Shown piece by piece: positions 30,165-43,261 of a stretch of DNA of 64,000 nucleotides; position 1 is the first letter of the stretch; every line of letters starts with the position of its first letter. Below the pieces are notes generated by a model, which had not been told where the DNA came from, ran no database searches, and saw only the letters and a program-made list of their open reading frames with translations. The DNA comes from Adineta vaga. Taxonomy: Eukaryota > Rotifera. A program made the position numbers and the translations under genes. The stretch is from positions 14,012,001 through 14,076,000 of the forward strand of contig CP075494.1 of the NCBI GenBank assembly GCA_021613535.1. The letters are read 5' to 3'.

Positions 30165-31784
30165 TACATATCAGCTTGTACGAGCGTAACGCGATGACGT
30201 TTTGGCCGCACTTTGTTTGATTTTTCTCAAGAGCCGGATCACCTAGACCATCCGTTTTTTATTTAAACTTATATCTATATTAGCCCCATATTCTCTAAAA
30301 ATATCAGCTTTCTAAAGTGAATCGTTTGAGAGCAAATGTGAAAATAAATGGCGTAACGCGATGACGCAAAAAGGCCCATAGACATGAGAGTGCTCTGTTT
30401 CATTCTTATTTTTCTGCGAATGTGTACCTCACATATGAAAACGATCAACAGTAAGTTTGTCGTCAACAGTTCAACGTATCTGATGTATGATAAAACATTT
30501 TCAAAATATCTCTACTTTTCAAGCAGCGTCACTTAAATTAACGTAACGCGATGACGCTTGACTTTTGGCGTAAGTTAGTACTTCTTTTTTCTCCTACTAA
30601 CCATGCAATTTTGTAAAGGTAATAAACTTAGTTTTTGATATCCACAAAAAAGAAATCTCCAACATCTCGCTTATAGATAAGTTTATCATAAAAACTCAAA
30701 GAAAAAATAGTACAGGTTACTTAACGAAAGATGTCAATACAACAGACACACGAGATAATTTAAGAATGTTTGTGCATAATAATCGGCGAATGAGAAATAA
30801 AACGTCGCAAGAATAAAAAAATACACTAAATATTCCAGAAAACTGAAATATTTTTCATTAGTTTTTCATATAGATAAATTCATACGATACAGTTTTTGCC
30901 TGTTGGCACTTGATATAGTCGTTTGACAGGTATGAAATAGAAAATGTAATGTAAACTTCTATTAAAACAACATTTGCGTATGATTTTGTAAAGAAAAGAA
31001 CTCGATTTAGATTTAAAATAGACTGTGCGTGATTAGTGGAAACTAGAATGACGATTGAATTAGATTGGTGCTTTTATTTCAATTGTGTACTATGAATGGA
31101 AACAAATCAATACTCTTGTCTTGCAGATCTATCAATCATGATTAACATAATATAATAGTGAATAGTTTCTGTGCCTATAAATGTTAAAACATCACTCAAA
31201 AACAGTTTTTTTCTGAAGTGAGGAAAATATGAAAAGTTGGAAAATCGTCATCGTGTTACGAAATATTTTCCTAATAAAGAACAATTTTGAAATAAAAATA
31301 TCCGCGCTGGATAGCCCGCAAAAAGTTAGCTTTAGACATCTGGAATTCCAATAAAATCTGCTAATACTGAGAAGCTGGAAAAAACAATACATAATTTTTC
31401 GTAACGCGATGACGCTATAAATAGCGAAGTTTTGTACAGCGATTCTGAGACATACAATCAAACCATAAGAGACCAGTTATTTGATACAAAGATACATCTA
31501 TCAAGGTAGAGTTACCTGATAATTATTAACTTTTCATACATGATATTGTTTCGATAAACGGATATGACTAAACAATAGAGCATACATGTAGCTTTTTCAT
31601 CGATCGTCAATGATATCTTTGTCTCTAGTTACCGTTAACAATTTTCTGCAACAACTCACATAAAAAAATCAGTTTATGTATGTTTTCGACTATTCTCTAC
31701 AAGATGGTGACAATAGTTTTCCAAAGTATTCATTCCAAACTCACGCTGCTGAAGTGACACGTTACGCGTACAAGCTGATATGTA
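30165..31784. mobile_element. Unclassified inverted-repeat DNA element with internal 15-mer repeats
   Basis: TACATATCAGCTTGTACG at 30165-30182 recurs as its exact reverse complement at 31767-31784. Beside each copy, on the inner side, lies a CGTAACG motif (30185 and 31760-31766 in reverse). If the outermost TA is taken as a target duplication, the element is 30167-31782, about 1.6 kb. Inside are four exact copies of CGTAACGCGATGACG, all on the plus strand. No transposase or other coding frame is present. Subterminal repeats of a transposase-binding site beside short inverted ends would fit a non-autonomous cut-and-paste element. I could not match it to a named superfamily. Confidence 0.55.
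30185..31414 (+). repeat. Four dispersed copies of CGTAACGCGATGACG
   Basis: Exact copies lie at 30185-30199, 30352-30366, 30542-30556 and 31400-31414. A degenerate reversed copy (GTGACACGTTACG) sits at about 31754-31766 beside the right inverted end. The motif is an imperfect dyad, with half-sites CGTAA and TGACG around CGCGA. CpG-rich 15-mers are very unlikely to recur by chance in sequence this AT-rich. I saw no copy elsewhere in the window. Confidence 0.85.
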
Positions 31785-33104
31785 GATAAGAATAAAAAAA
31801 GAATAATTTTGTATCATAAAACATATTAAATGATTTATCGTTTCTACTTTCAATTGGGAAATCAAGTTACACATATACTTTTTCCCTGCAGCAGAAACTC
31901 CATTTGTATGATAAATAGAAATCAAGTTTTACAAAATATTATTTATCAAAATAATGTACAGTTTATTTAGTAAAGAATTAAATATTAGGTAAGAACAAGA
32001 GAGTATGGGTGTGGGTGTCAATCATCTCGTGTTGTTTATATAACTACATTTGTTAATAATTATACAATATATTATAACATTCGATATAGTATCATTAATG
32101 ATATAAGAAAATTCGATTAGAAATTCTCGAGATATTCCATCGATTCAAAATAAACTACCATTCATTCATCGAGGTATTATCGTCCATTCTTGTGAGTTTT
32201 ATGATATTAATAACCAATCAGTTTATCTATGAAGCACTTTAAAAGTCATCTACGAGTTTGAAATGAATGTTTAATACATGCAATTTATCGTTAAATAGCG
32301 ATAAAATACTTTCAATAGAAGTTGAGTTCTTATGTTTTCGTCTTATCATCGAATAAATCACATTTCTCTTTTCTTCTCTACATTACATTTGAAAATGATT
32401 TGTTTGTTACGATTTTTTTTCTCTTCGAAGTTATTAAAATAACAAAGACAAATTTTTCCTCTTAACATCAATCAATCAATCAATCAACTGAATAAATGTC
32501 AAAAAAAGCACAGAAATGAATAGTTCTCTTTGTAGAAGAAGAGAAAAAAAAAAGAAGGCCTACTAATTCATATGTATTTGTTTATAAAGCAAACACTTGC
32601 ATTGATATTATAGCTAAATTCTGAATATAACCTATAAAATGTGTTTCTTATTCTCTCTTGCATGTACATCCTAAAAAGAATCGAGCCATAAGAAGAAAGA
32701 AATGTAATGTAAATTTCGATTCTTTTTTGCTAAGAATATAAATGGAAAAAAAAGTCGAAAATGTTGATCAGGTGTATGTATATATATATATTGCAACATT
32801 GAGTATTGTCGACACGCGTCGTACCAACGAAAAAAACGAACGAGTAGGAGAAGAGAATCGAAAGAAAAGAAAAAAAAAAACGAAATTCGTATTTCGATAG
32901 TGAAGGTTTCGATTGTGCTGTGCTGGCATATACATATTACACGTATTCATGGATGCTGCATCATCATTTTTCAATATAATACAACATAGAAAGAATAACG
33001 TATTGACATTATCTTCATCTTTAGCAGGTAGATTCATTTTCTTTTTCTGATTCGATAGGATTTATATGTTTGTTTTCTGTTCGATGTAGTAATGTGAAAT
33101 AAAG
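31785..33104. other. Intergenic upstream of the KCNQ-like gene
   Basis: This stretch of 1.3 kb of AT-rich sequence has a tandem ATCA run (about 32468-32486) and a TA-rich run near 32780. No exon is supported. Confidence 0.4.
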
Positions 33105-34799
33105 ATGAGTAATTCCGCACATCATTTTATGCCAATACCAACTGATGAAAATTCCTTAGTAACACCAACGAAACTTCGACGAGAAACAAGTGGTGCGTCG
33201 TTACAAACGAATGGTTGTGATGAAGAAACGGATTTCGGTTCACCATTTGGTCATCATGTTTCATTGAAACGTTTACATAATCCATTTCAAGCTCGTGTTT
33301 ATAATTTTCTTGAACGACCATGTGGAATTATCTGTTTTCTTTATCATTTTTCTGTCTTTATTATTGTTATTAGTTGTCTGGTATACAGTTCAATTTTAAC
33401 TGTTTATGCCGAACAATCCTATTCAATTTTATTTTGGATCGAATTTATACTTTTTATTCTATTTGTTATTGAATATATCATACGTGTTTGGTCATCAGGT
33501 TGTCGAAGTAAATATCGTGGTCGACATGGTCGATTATTATTTATGCGTAAAGCGATGTGTATTGTGGATCTATTTGTCATTATTGGTTATGCTATTTTAT
33601 TATGTTTGGGAATGAATAATACACAATTTAGTATTCAACTTGTAAGATATGTACGTATTCTTCAAATTCTTCGTTTTCTACATGTCGATCGACGTTTAAC
33701 ATCTTGGCGTTTACTTGGTTCCGTTGTATATGATCATCGTTATGAATTAATTGCTACACTTTATTTTTGTTTTATATTTTTAATTGTTATCGCTTATTTA
33801 ATATGGTTAGTGGAAAAAGATGAAAATAAACCAGCACATGAAGATATGTTTCATAGTTTTGCTGATACACTTTGGTGGGCAATTGTCACAATGGTAAGTT
33901 TCAATAAAGAATTCAACTATAAAAAATTGACATTTTGTTTTTAGGCAACAATTGGTTATGGTGATAAATATCCTCGAACATATATTGGTAAAATGATCAC
34001 ATCATGTTTATGTATTTGTGGTGTCGCATTTTGGACATTACCATCGGGTATTATTGGTTCTGGTTTTGCTTTGAAAGTTGAACAAAAAAAACGTGAAAAA
34101 CAATTCAATCGTTTAGTACCTGCTGCTGCTAGTCTTATTCAAAATTGGTGGCGAATGGTTGCTTCTCGTCATCCAACTTTAGTTTCAACATGGCGTATTT
34201 ATCGAGTGGAAACTAGACGAATAAATAAATATAATCGTCATACGGGTTCAACATATGCAATTGGTATTCCTGATAACACGAATAGTATACCACGTTTACG
34301 GAATGGTCCTCAACCATATAATTCATCAACAAGTGGAATTCCATTAGAGAAAATCTCCTGGCGTAAAGTACAAAAAGCAGATGATTTAGATACAAATCAA
34401 CGTGTTGCCATTCGAATGATAAGAGTTATAAAATATCATGTTGCAAAAAGAAAATTTCGACAAGCACATAAACCCTACAATTTTAAAGATATTATGGACG
34501 AAAATGCTCAAGGAAATTTAAAAGTCATGTATACGCTTGCTGATATTCAACGTCGATTAGATCAAACATTAGGTCTACCAAAATCTTATCCAATTGTTTT
34601 ATCGGATAAAGAACGTGAACAATTAACATTGAATGCTAAAGTACAACGATTAGAAACGAAATTAACTGGACTTGAAAAGCAAACAAATCGAGTTATTCTT
34701 CTTCTCGAAGAATTATATCAACGTTCAACGAATGAAGAAAAAGATACAAGTATGAATCGAATACCAGCAGTTGCTGAAGAACTAACATCGGGAATATGA
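33105..34799 (+). CDS. KCNQ-type voltage-gated potassium channel
   Basis: Two exons, 33105-33893 and 33945-34799, give about 547 residues. Six membrane segments follow a cytosolic N-terminus. S4 reads RYVRILQILRFLHVDRRLTS, the sparse-arginine pattern of KCNQ. It is followed by SWRLLGSVVYDHRYEL as in Kv7 channels. The selectivity filter TIGYGDKYP begins right after the only intron. The C-terminus has an IQ-like calmodulin site (AAASLIQNWWR), helix B-like basic residues, and a short coiled coil (KVQRLETKLTGLEKQTNRV) for tetramer assembly. Kv7 channels need PIP2 and give slow M-type currents. The protein is shorter than vertebrate Kv7 (about 650-870 residues), chiefly between helices A and B. 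Confidence 0.93.
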
Positions 34800-35204
34800 T
34801 TTAGTCGTTCGATTTCATATTTAATATAATATTTTCCTTCTTTTTATTTTAATAAGATTTTTTTCTCTTCCGACTGATTATTGAATAAATATATTGTATG
34901 ATTTTTTTTAAGTAGAAACTTTTTTGGTTATTGTTTTGAAAATAATATGATGATTAACGACAACTATAGATGAGTTTTATATACTGGACTAATGAAAAAA
35001 ATTATCGACCAATGATGTTTTTTGAATTGATTTCCGTTCATGTTCTTTCTTGTTTGATTAATTTTTTTTCTGCTGTTGTGAGTTGAGACTATCATCGAAC
35101 GAAGACGTTACCTATATCTATATTCAGTTGAGAGATTCATCACAGTATTAATTGCAAAATTTTACTGAAAAACTTTTTCGTGTATTCAAAACTATCTCAA
35201 CTCA
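34800..35204. other. Intergenic
   Basis: These 405 bases lie between the KCNQ-like and CDK2AP-like genes, with AATAAA-like signals near 34884. Nothing else is seen. Confidence 0.4.
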
Positions 35205-35687
35205 ATGGATTTAACAATGGATTTATCAATTCGTAAACAATCACAACAACAATCTCCCGTTGTTCCATCACGGCCTATCCTCAATCCAGCTGCTCCATCA
35301 AGTATGTTACAAAGTTCAGCTGGTCGAAATTCACCACTTTTACCTCCACCACCACCAACAGCAGCAACAGCAGCAGCAGTAGCGGCTCCTGCTCTATCAC
35401 ATAATCCTGTTCATCAACAACAGATCAAACAACAACCCCATCAATATGTTCCTATTCCGCCAGCTGTACAACAACAGCTTAATCAGGCTCAACAACATCA
35501 ACAACGAATAATGCAACAAACAAAATATGTTCAATTACTCAATGTTATTGAAGAAATGGGTAAAGATATCAAACCGACTTATGCCGGAAATAAAAATTCT
35601 GCTGAACGTTTAAGACGTGCTATTGCTTCAGCTCGTGTTCTAGTTCGGGAATGTCAACTTGAATGTGATCGTAATAGTCGACCTTAA
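35205..35687 (+). CDS. CDK2AP1: CDK2-associated protein 1/2 (DOC-1) homolog
   Basis: This is a single exon of 160 residues. The first 100 are low-complexity Pro/Gln/Ala-rich sequence. The C-terminal 55 residues match the CDK2AP domain closely: [34 protein letters not shown] and [15 protein letters not shown]. The vertebrate proteins bind CDK2 and are stable subunits of the NuRD chromatin complex, where this helix-rich domain mediates assembly. Which of the vertebrate paralogs it represents cannot be decided, since the duplication is vertebrate. The Gln/Ala-rich N-terminus is unlike the vertebrate one and is probably disordered. Confidence 0.9.
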   Translation: MDLTMDLSIRKQSQQQSPVVPSRPILNPAAPSSMLQSSAGRNSPLLPPPPPTAATAAAVAAPALSHNPVHQQQIKQQPHQYVPIPPAVQQQLNQAQQHQQRIMQQTKYVQLLNVIEEMGKDIKPTYAGNKNSAERLRRAIASARVLVRECQLECDRNSRP

Positions 35688-35912
35688 ATATCTATTCATA
35701 ATTCATTTTTGTATATATTCAACTGAAACATAATCTCTGTTTGTTTCTCTTCTCTCACACACTCTCTCTCTCTCTTTTTGTTTGTTTGTTTGTTTATTAA
35801 ATACAATACAACGTCAATTGTTATCGATAAATTCATCTTGGAACAGATTATTAAACAAGAAATATTCTGATCTTTATTGTTATCAAAAGAAAAAGAAAAA
35901 ACACATTCAAAT

Positions 35913-37124
<1,212 letters not shown>

Positions 37125-37243
37125 TATATCTTACGTTGTTGTTTTCTTTTCTCTTCTCTTCTCTTATATCTGAAAACAAGTTTCAATCATCAAATTTATT
37201 TACTGAGAAAAACAAAAATAGAAGCTTGAAAATTTTTTCAAGA

Positions 37244-38527
37244 TTAAGAACTTGTTTTAGTGCTTTGTAAAGCTAATAATTTTTCTTCAAGTTCAGCAGG
37301 TTTAAAGACACCATGTTCAGTAATAATGCCTGTTATCAATTGAGCAGGTGTTATATCAAATGATGGATTCCATACTTGTACACCTAAATAAATACGAGTA
37401 ACAAAAAAACAATTGTTACATAAATTGTGTTTATTACCTTCTGCAGCAATATTTATTCCTTTGATACTAGTCATTTCTTTTGGTGGCCGTTGTTCAATGA
37501 CGATTTCATCACCAGTTTTTTTACTTAAATCAATGGATGTTGTAGGTGCAGCAATATAGAATGGAATTTGATGATGTTTAGCAAGAATAGCTAATTGATA
37601 AGTACCAATTTTATTTGCTGTATCACCATTAGCTGTAACTCGATCAGCACCAACAACAACTGCATGGATAGGTTGTGTTCGCATTAAAAGACCTGCCATT
37701 GAATCACAAATCATCGTATGAGGAATACGATCATGTACTAATTCATATGCAGTTAATCTTGAACCTTGATTATATGGACGAGTTTCAGTAAAATAAGCTA
37801 ATTGAAGTTGATCATTAGCTGCCAATTGACGAATAACACCTAATGCTGTACCAAAGCCAACTGTTGCTAATGAACCTGTATTACAATGTGTTAAAACAGT
37901 TAATTTCTTTGCATTTGTACTAGTTTGACTAATTGCTTCAGCACCATAACGACCAATTGCACGGTTATCAGCGAGGTCACGTTTAAGAAATTGTTCCATA
38001 AAAACAATTAAGTCATCAATATAAGCGGAAAGATCTTGATGTTTTATACTTGATGGAATTAAATAATCAATAATTGTCTTAGCCGCATCACTCATATTTA
38101 CTGCTGTAGGTCGAGCAGTAACCAAATAATTCAACTGATCAGTTACATATTGTTGAACGGATGCAATTGAATCAAATTTCGATTGAGAATGATGAAGATC
38201 AACCGCAAGACTCAATACTCCACATACTGCAATAGCTGGTGCACCTGAAAATAAATACGATTTAATATTTATTTTCAAGAGATTCTTCATTGATCATATC
38301 TCTCTCATAATAATAAGATCATAGCAAGTGAAATGCGTTCTTTTTTTTCTCATAATTTATTTCATGCAATGTATACCTCGAATTGACATTGTATGAATCG
38401 CTTTCCATGCATCATCCACTGATTTGATTGAAATATAGATTGATTCATCGGGTAATTTCAATTGATCTAAGATTTCTAAAGATCCACGTTGATATTGAAT
38501 AGCTTTTAGTGTTTGATCTTCAGACAT
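37244..38527 (-). CDS. MRI1: Methylthioribose-1-phosphate isomerase
   Basis: Minus-strand exons are 38377-38527, 37438-38244 and 37244-37383, giving about 365 residues, the usual length. The enzyme isomerises methylthioribose-1-phosphate to methylthioribulose-1-phosphate in the methionine salvage pathway. The eIF2B-alpha/beta/delta-like fold is evident: IRGAPAIAVCGV at the first exon join, the catalytic Cys in THCNTGSLAT, ETRPYNQGSRLTAYEL, the catalytic Asp in VVGADRV, and NKIGTYQLAILAKHH. The C-terminal WNPSFDITPAQLITGIITE closes the domain. It sits between M6PR (262 bases upstream in transcription) and TRMT61A (119 bases downstream), all on the minus strand. TTTTTCAG ends about 8 bases before the ATG, a likely splice acceptor without a visible exon. 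Confidence 0.95.
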
Positions 38528-38789
38528 AACTAAAACTGAAAAACAAAAAAGACGAGATATTTTACAAAAGAGAAAACCTTATGCAAATCAATTCATGAAT
38601 ATATATGAGATTTATTTTGTTATTTAATTCACATCACATATATGAAGAACAAAGATGACATGAACAAAATAAATTATGAAAGACAAAATTTGAACTAAAA
38701 TGAATGAAAACAGATCCAAATGATTTGATTTTGTATTTTTTTTGTCACGTTTCTTTATGAGAATTTTCAATTTTGTGAGATTGTTTTGA

Positions 38790-39767
38790 TTAAGGAGAAA
38801 GAATATCATCATCAATATGATAATCAGGTCCTGATTCATCAAGAAAATAACCAGCACGTGGTGATGGTCGATCACAACGACAACAAAAATCACATCCATC
38901 AGCTGCTAAACCACCTAATTTACGCCACATTTCTAAATGAGGAATATGGTCAAGACCACGAGCACCACGTTTGATATGCATATAAATTCCTCCAAGAATT
39001 AAGTAAGCAGCTGCAAGACTGAAAAGACTAGAAGAACAAAAAAAACCGACGAGTTCTTTTTTTTTGCATCAAAGTATAACATTGAAATTTACATGATGAG
39101 AAATATGGCACCGCCACTTAATTTCTTCGATTCTGGTAAAACAATTGGACACATTTCCGGAACTTGTAATTGAAACATATAATTACAATGCATATCAGTC
39201 TCTGTATGTTCTTGAAGAATTGTAATGTTATTCTAAAAGAAATATCAACTATGTATTTCATTTTTATTCAATATTTTCTTACCATATTTGCTCCACACAC
39301 AAATATAATTGATGCTTGACGTGAGACATTACCACATGCATCATTATATGGATCACCTTTTTCATATGTTAAAAGTATCCAACCATCTAAAATGAAATCT
39401 TTATTTTCATAATTTCTTTATTTATGAATAATAATTAACCTCCTGAAACAAGATTCACGGGATCCAATCGACCAAGAATATTGGAAATATTCGTTCCTTT
39501 CTGAATAATAGCTGTACCATTTCCTGTATTTTCAGGAGATTTACAAATACCAATTGAATAGGTCAATCCATTATTAGAAACTGTTAATCTAAATAGAAAT
39601 TTTTTTTACTAAAAGAAAGGTCATTGTAACATTGAAAATTACTCTTTTTCATAGATCTTCCATTTTTTCATTACATTTTGAATCGGTTGAGTACGAGAAT
39701 CCGCATGGAAATTACAGTCTCCATAAACTAATGAACAATAGACGATTAATATAAATGTTACACGCAT
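38790..39767 (-). CDS. M6PR: Cation-dependent mannose-6-phosphate receptor homolog
   Basis: Minus-strand exons are 39643-39767, 39440-39588, 39283-39386, 39093-39232 and 38790-39027, giving about 251 residues (human 277). A signal peptide (MRVTFILIVYCSLVYG) leads into a lumenal MRH-like domain with paired cysteines. One membrane segment follows (GGAIFLIILFSLAAAYLILG). The cytosolic tail is the most diagnostic part: GLDHIPHLEMWRKLGGLAAD, then GCDFCCR, mirrors the human receptor. The tail ends in an acidic DDDILSP, comparable to the acidic-dileucine sorting signal. The family carries lysosomal hydrolases from the Golgi to endosomes. The lumenal ligand residues were not checked one by one, so mannose-6-phosphate binding is inferred. 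Confidence 0.88.
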
Positions 39768-40520
39768 GATATCAATCTAGAAAGAAAAACCCCCTATTTT
39801 TTATGATGCTGTTTTGATGAATCAGTTATACTATGGTTGATCGATTAGATAAAAGTGAGATAGCACACCTATGAAATGTTATTTCTTTCGTTCTTTCTAT
39901 GGGTTTCTTTTTTTTTTGATTTTATACACATTACTCGGTTTTTTTGCTTCTCGATTGAGTCAATTGTATATAAAATAAAAAAGAAAAAAAAAGGGGAAAG
40001 AAGAAAAGAGAAAAGGGAAAAGGTGGTGTGCCAATTGTGGCGATTTCAGTAGTAGTGACACAATTAACAACTGCAAAATTGACGTGTTCAAGGTTAGTTT
40101 AAACTATTTCTTTTTCTAATACATTTAAGTTAATATTTAGAAAATTTTCTTTCTTTTCGTCGAAATAAATCACATTGGTATGCGAGATAATAAAATATTC
40201 GACGTTATTGTTTTTCTTTTCTTCTCTTCTTCATTTCGACAATTCTCCTAAAATGCCGAGTCATATACAGAAGAACAAAACAACGAAAATATACAGAATA
40301 AGATACATTGAATATGAAGTCATTTCTTGGGTTTCGAATGTCTTCGATATAAAAAAAAAAAGACAACGAAATAATGCATTTTTATCTTTCTCTTTCAAAA
40401 AAATTTACATTCAAGGTTACCAAAGAACGCAAACGAAGAAATATAATCTAAATTTCTTTTTTGCTTCTAGAAGTAATTCTCTGATATATGAAACTGAACT
40501 GATTTCTTTATAGTATAACA
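39768..40520. other. Divergent intergenic region
   Basis: About 750 bases lie between the M6PR start (minus) and a hypothetical gene (plus). An A/G-rich run covers about 39975-40022. TTTATAG ends seven bases before the ATG at 40521, another acceptor-like site. The open frame at 40175-40513 is low-complexity and unsupported. Confidence 0.4.
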
Positions 40521-40949
40521 ATGTCAAGTATAACTACACAATCTCGTCCAATCATAACAAAATCTAGTGATATAATTCGACAACAAGTGGATAGTCGACA
40601 TTGGCAATTATTTGAAACACGTTTAAAAACTTCTCTAATCGATAATAATCAAGATAATTATACGAAATCGAATGATTATCGTATTATTGATCGTTTAAAG
40701 AAAATTGATCGAACACAAATACCGATTGAACCGGATCAACGATGGAAACAATTCTGTTCTCAATTAACAACTAAAACTAATGAATCATCACGTGTTATGT
40801 CGATATTTCATAATGTTTGGATTAAAAACTGGAATATGGTAAATAATCAAACAAAAACGATATCGAATGAAAATACTTTTCCAAAAAGTTTTCTCTCGAA
40901 TGAACGTGATAAAAAAGTGATTTCATCTATTTTACATCAAGTGATTTGA
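40521..40949 (+). CDS. Hypothetical protein, 142 residues
   Basis: This intronless frame starts seven bases after a TTTATAG acceptor-like site, as real genes in this window do. The product is hydrophilic, rich in Asn, Ser, Thr, Lys and Arg, with no signal peptide or membrane segment. A regular middle part (RIIDRLKKIDRTQIPIEPDQ, then RWKQFCSQL) looks like paired helices. Codon use resembles the neighbouring genes (frequent CGA/CGT arginine). I do not recognise the family. It could be a fast-evolving rotifer-specific gene. Confidence 0.55.
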   Translation: MSSITTQSRPIITKSSDIIRQQVDSRHWQLFETRLKTSLIDNNQDNYTKSNDYRIIDRLKKIDRTQIPIEPDQRWKQFCSQLTTKTNESSRVMSIFHNVWIKNWNMVNNQTKTISNENTFPKSFLSNERDKKVISSILHQVI

Positions 40950-42349
40950 TGTATTTTTAAAAAAACAAACAAACAAACAAACATTTTAATCAAGAGAAGA
41001 AAAAGGTCGAGGAAATCTTTTTCTTCTCTTTTACAATTTATTTACTAGTGAATAATGGATTTTTAATAAAAGAAAATATAAATGTATATAGAACATAATT
41101 GTCATTGTTTTCTAAATACTTACTTGCTAATAAATTCTAGGCAATAAAAATAAATAGAAATCAAATCTCAAAGATCCAAACAGGTAGACGTGGTAAATAG
41201 TTGTCGATCAAAATGCTACTCGAATTGAAAAGTTTTCGAAAGAGGTCGTTCTTGTCTATGTAAAAGTTTTTCTTTGATTAAAAAACTGACAAATAATTTC
41301 CTATTCATCGAATAACTCAGACAGGAACTAATTATTAAAACTTAGTTTTATGACTTTCTATTAATCATTCTTCGGCATCTATTCGAATTGGTGTTTATAT
41401 AAAGAAAAAGACTTTTTTTTGTGACAATAAGATAATGAACAGAAAGAAAGAAAAAACGGCAACTTTTCATTTATGTAATGGAAATATTTGACAGATACAA
41501 TATATAAAAAGGTAAAAAGACAAAAATAGAAACAAGTCAAGGTTTACGATTATGTCAGAATTCAATGAAATGAAAGATTTGATAACTGAATGTAATGATT
41601 GGATAATAGGAAGGTCGCACTTTTGCTTTTAGAATTATCGATTGAGATATTCGAATATAGAGTTGATTTAGATTACAATAATTCAATTGTGTTTTATTAG
41701 GAACGTACCAAACGTTTCCGGACGCCTTCAATTTATCATTCTTATGTATAAATATTGACTTTCAATACAAAAATATTGATCATAAACAAGAAGAGAATAA
41801 ACAAATAATTATATTATTTAACAAAAACTTGATCTAATCTATTTAGAATCAGAATGATTTTCATTGATGACAATAATTGAAGATTAAGTTATAATTTAAA
41901 TATTTAAATGATTGAAAAAATAAATGACGTATGCCTTCAAGCATTTTCAGTTCATCTTGATCATGCAACATACTAATGGAACAAAGAAAAAGTCTTTTGT
42001 GATCTCAGTCAATTTTTTGACACAATTACATCGATTCCGTCATCATTAATTATAGCTGCTAGCCATAGAAACATTTGAAAAAAAACACTTAAACAATAGA
42101 ATATAGTCAAGTTTTTGAAATTAAGTTATTTGTTTTTTCTTCCCAAATAAATTCATATTAATCGAAACATAATTTTATCATCGGATACTTTCATTTAAAA
42201 CAATCTGATTAATATACGTTCTTACTCTTTGTTCTATAATTAAATGTTAGCTAGTTTTGTTTATTTTTCAAATTGTAAAGAACTAGAAAGATATAATTTT
42301 TAACTATTCCCATTCGGAAAGTTTGCGTTATCTTAAGAAAATCTCAATA
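40950..42349. other. Gene-free AT-rich stretch
   Basis: This holds 1.4 kb with no supported exon. A short AAAC tandem run lies at about 40963-40983. No inverted ends, terminal repeats or RNA structure were recognised. Confidence 0.4.
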
Positions 42350-42682
42350 TCACGGCTGTTGATTTGAATATTTCGAACTTTCATGTTCAGATTCAGATAT
42401 GATTCCTCGATGATGTACTGGTGACATGGCCGAACCATAAAATCGACGAATATACATAACTGTACATAATGTAATTAATAGAAGAAATGTAAGACTTATA
42501 CCAGCGCCAATATAATAATACAAACGTTGATCATCTGTACCTTTAAATGTAGCCGCAAAATAGAATAAAACAATAGTTATCGTAAGTAATAAGAATGCAA
42601 AGAAGAGGCATGCATGAATACATCGTTCTTGATCAGTCAAATTTGATTGACTGAATGTATCACGACGACGAAAGAATAGCAT
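42350..42682 (-). CDS. Small two-pass membrane protein of unknown function
   Basis: This single exon encodes 110 residues. The N-terminus is short and basic (FFRRRDTFSQSN). Two hydrophobic segments follow (ACLFFAFLLLTITIVLFYFA, then YYYIGAGISLTFLLLITLCT), separated by about 15 polar residues. A basic MYIRRF stop-transfer and a Ser/Glu/His-rich cytosolic tail come last. GATTTAG ends about 12 bases before the ATG, again acceptor-like. The topology resembles small TMEM proteins, but no family signature is recognisable. Confidence 0.6.
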   Translation of the reverse strand: MLFFRRRDTFSQSNLTDQERCIHACLFFAFLLLTITIVLFYFAATFKGTDDQRLYYYIGAGISLTFLLLITLCTVMYIRRFYGSAMSPVHHRGIISESEHESSKYSNQQP

Positions 42683-43253
42683 GATGACTATCTAAATCGA
42701 CTGAATATTCGATGATTTTTTCTTTCAAACAATTTTCATAACTTACTTTAATTCATTCACGATTGATTTCTATGAATATGATGTTTTAAAGCTATTCTAT
42801 TGATGAGAATAAGTATACGCATGTGCTTCGATCTATGATCTAAAATAATAGACAAAAACTATTTACAAAAAACTTTGAAGAAGAAAACTCTCGTATGGAA
42901 ATGAGATAGTTAATGTACGCATGAAGAAAAACATTCTCAAGCGTTTTTTCTTTACTTACATTAACAATTAATATAAGTTAGAAGAACAAATCATATGCTT
43001 ACTGAGTTTTTTGTTGATGTTTATTTCTACCAAAAAACTTTACCTGTTTAGTTGACAATTTAGAAAGGAAAAGAATTGCAGTAAGTTATTAGAATGAAAT
43101 TGTCAATGCACTACTTTGCTTTTCCCTTCTTTCTCGTTAAATATATTTTGAAAAAAAAAAGAAGCAATTATTTATTGCACACAAACAGAAAATACTATTT
43201 GAGTCAGTCTGTATTCAGAAAAAATAATGTCTCTTCTCTCCTTGATTATTCTT

Positions 43254-43261
43254 TGACGTCA
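43254..43261. promoter_or_regulatory. Consensus CRE palindrome
   Basis: TGACGTCA, the full cAMP-response element bound by CREB/ATF bZIP factors. It lies 572 bases upstream of the start of the small two-pass membrane gene (minus strand). Function is inferred from the motif alone. Confidence 0.4.
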
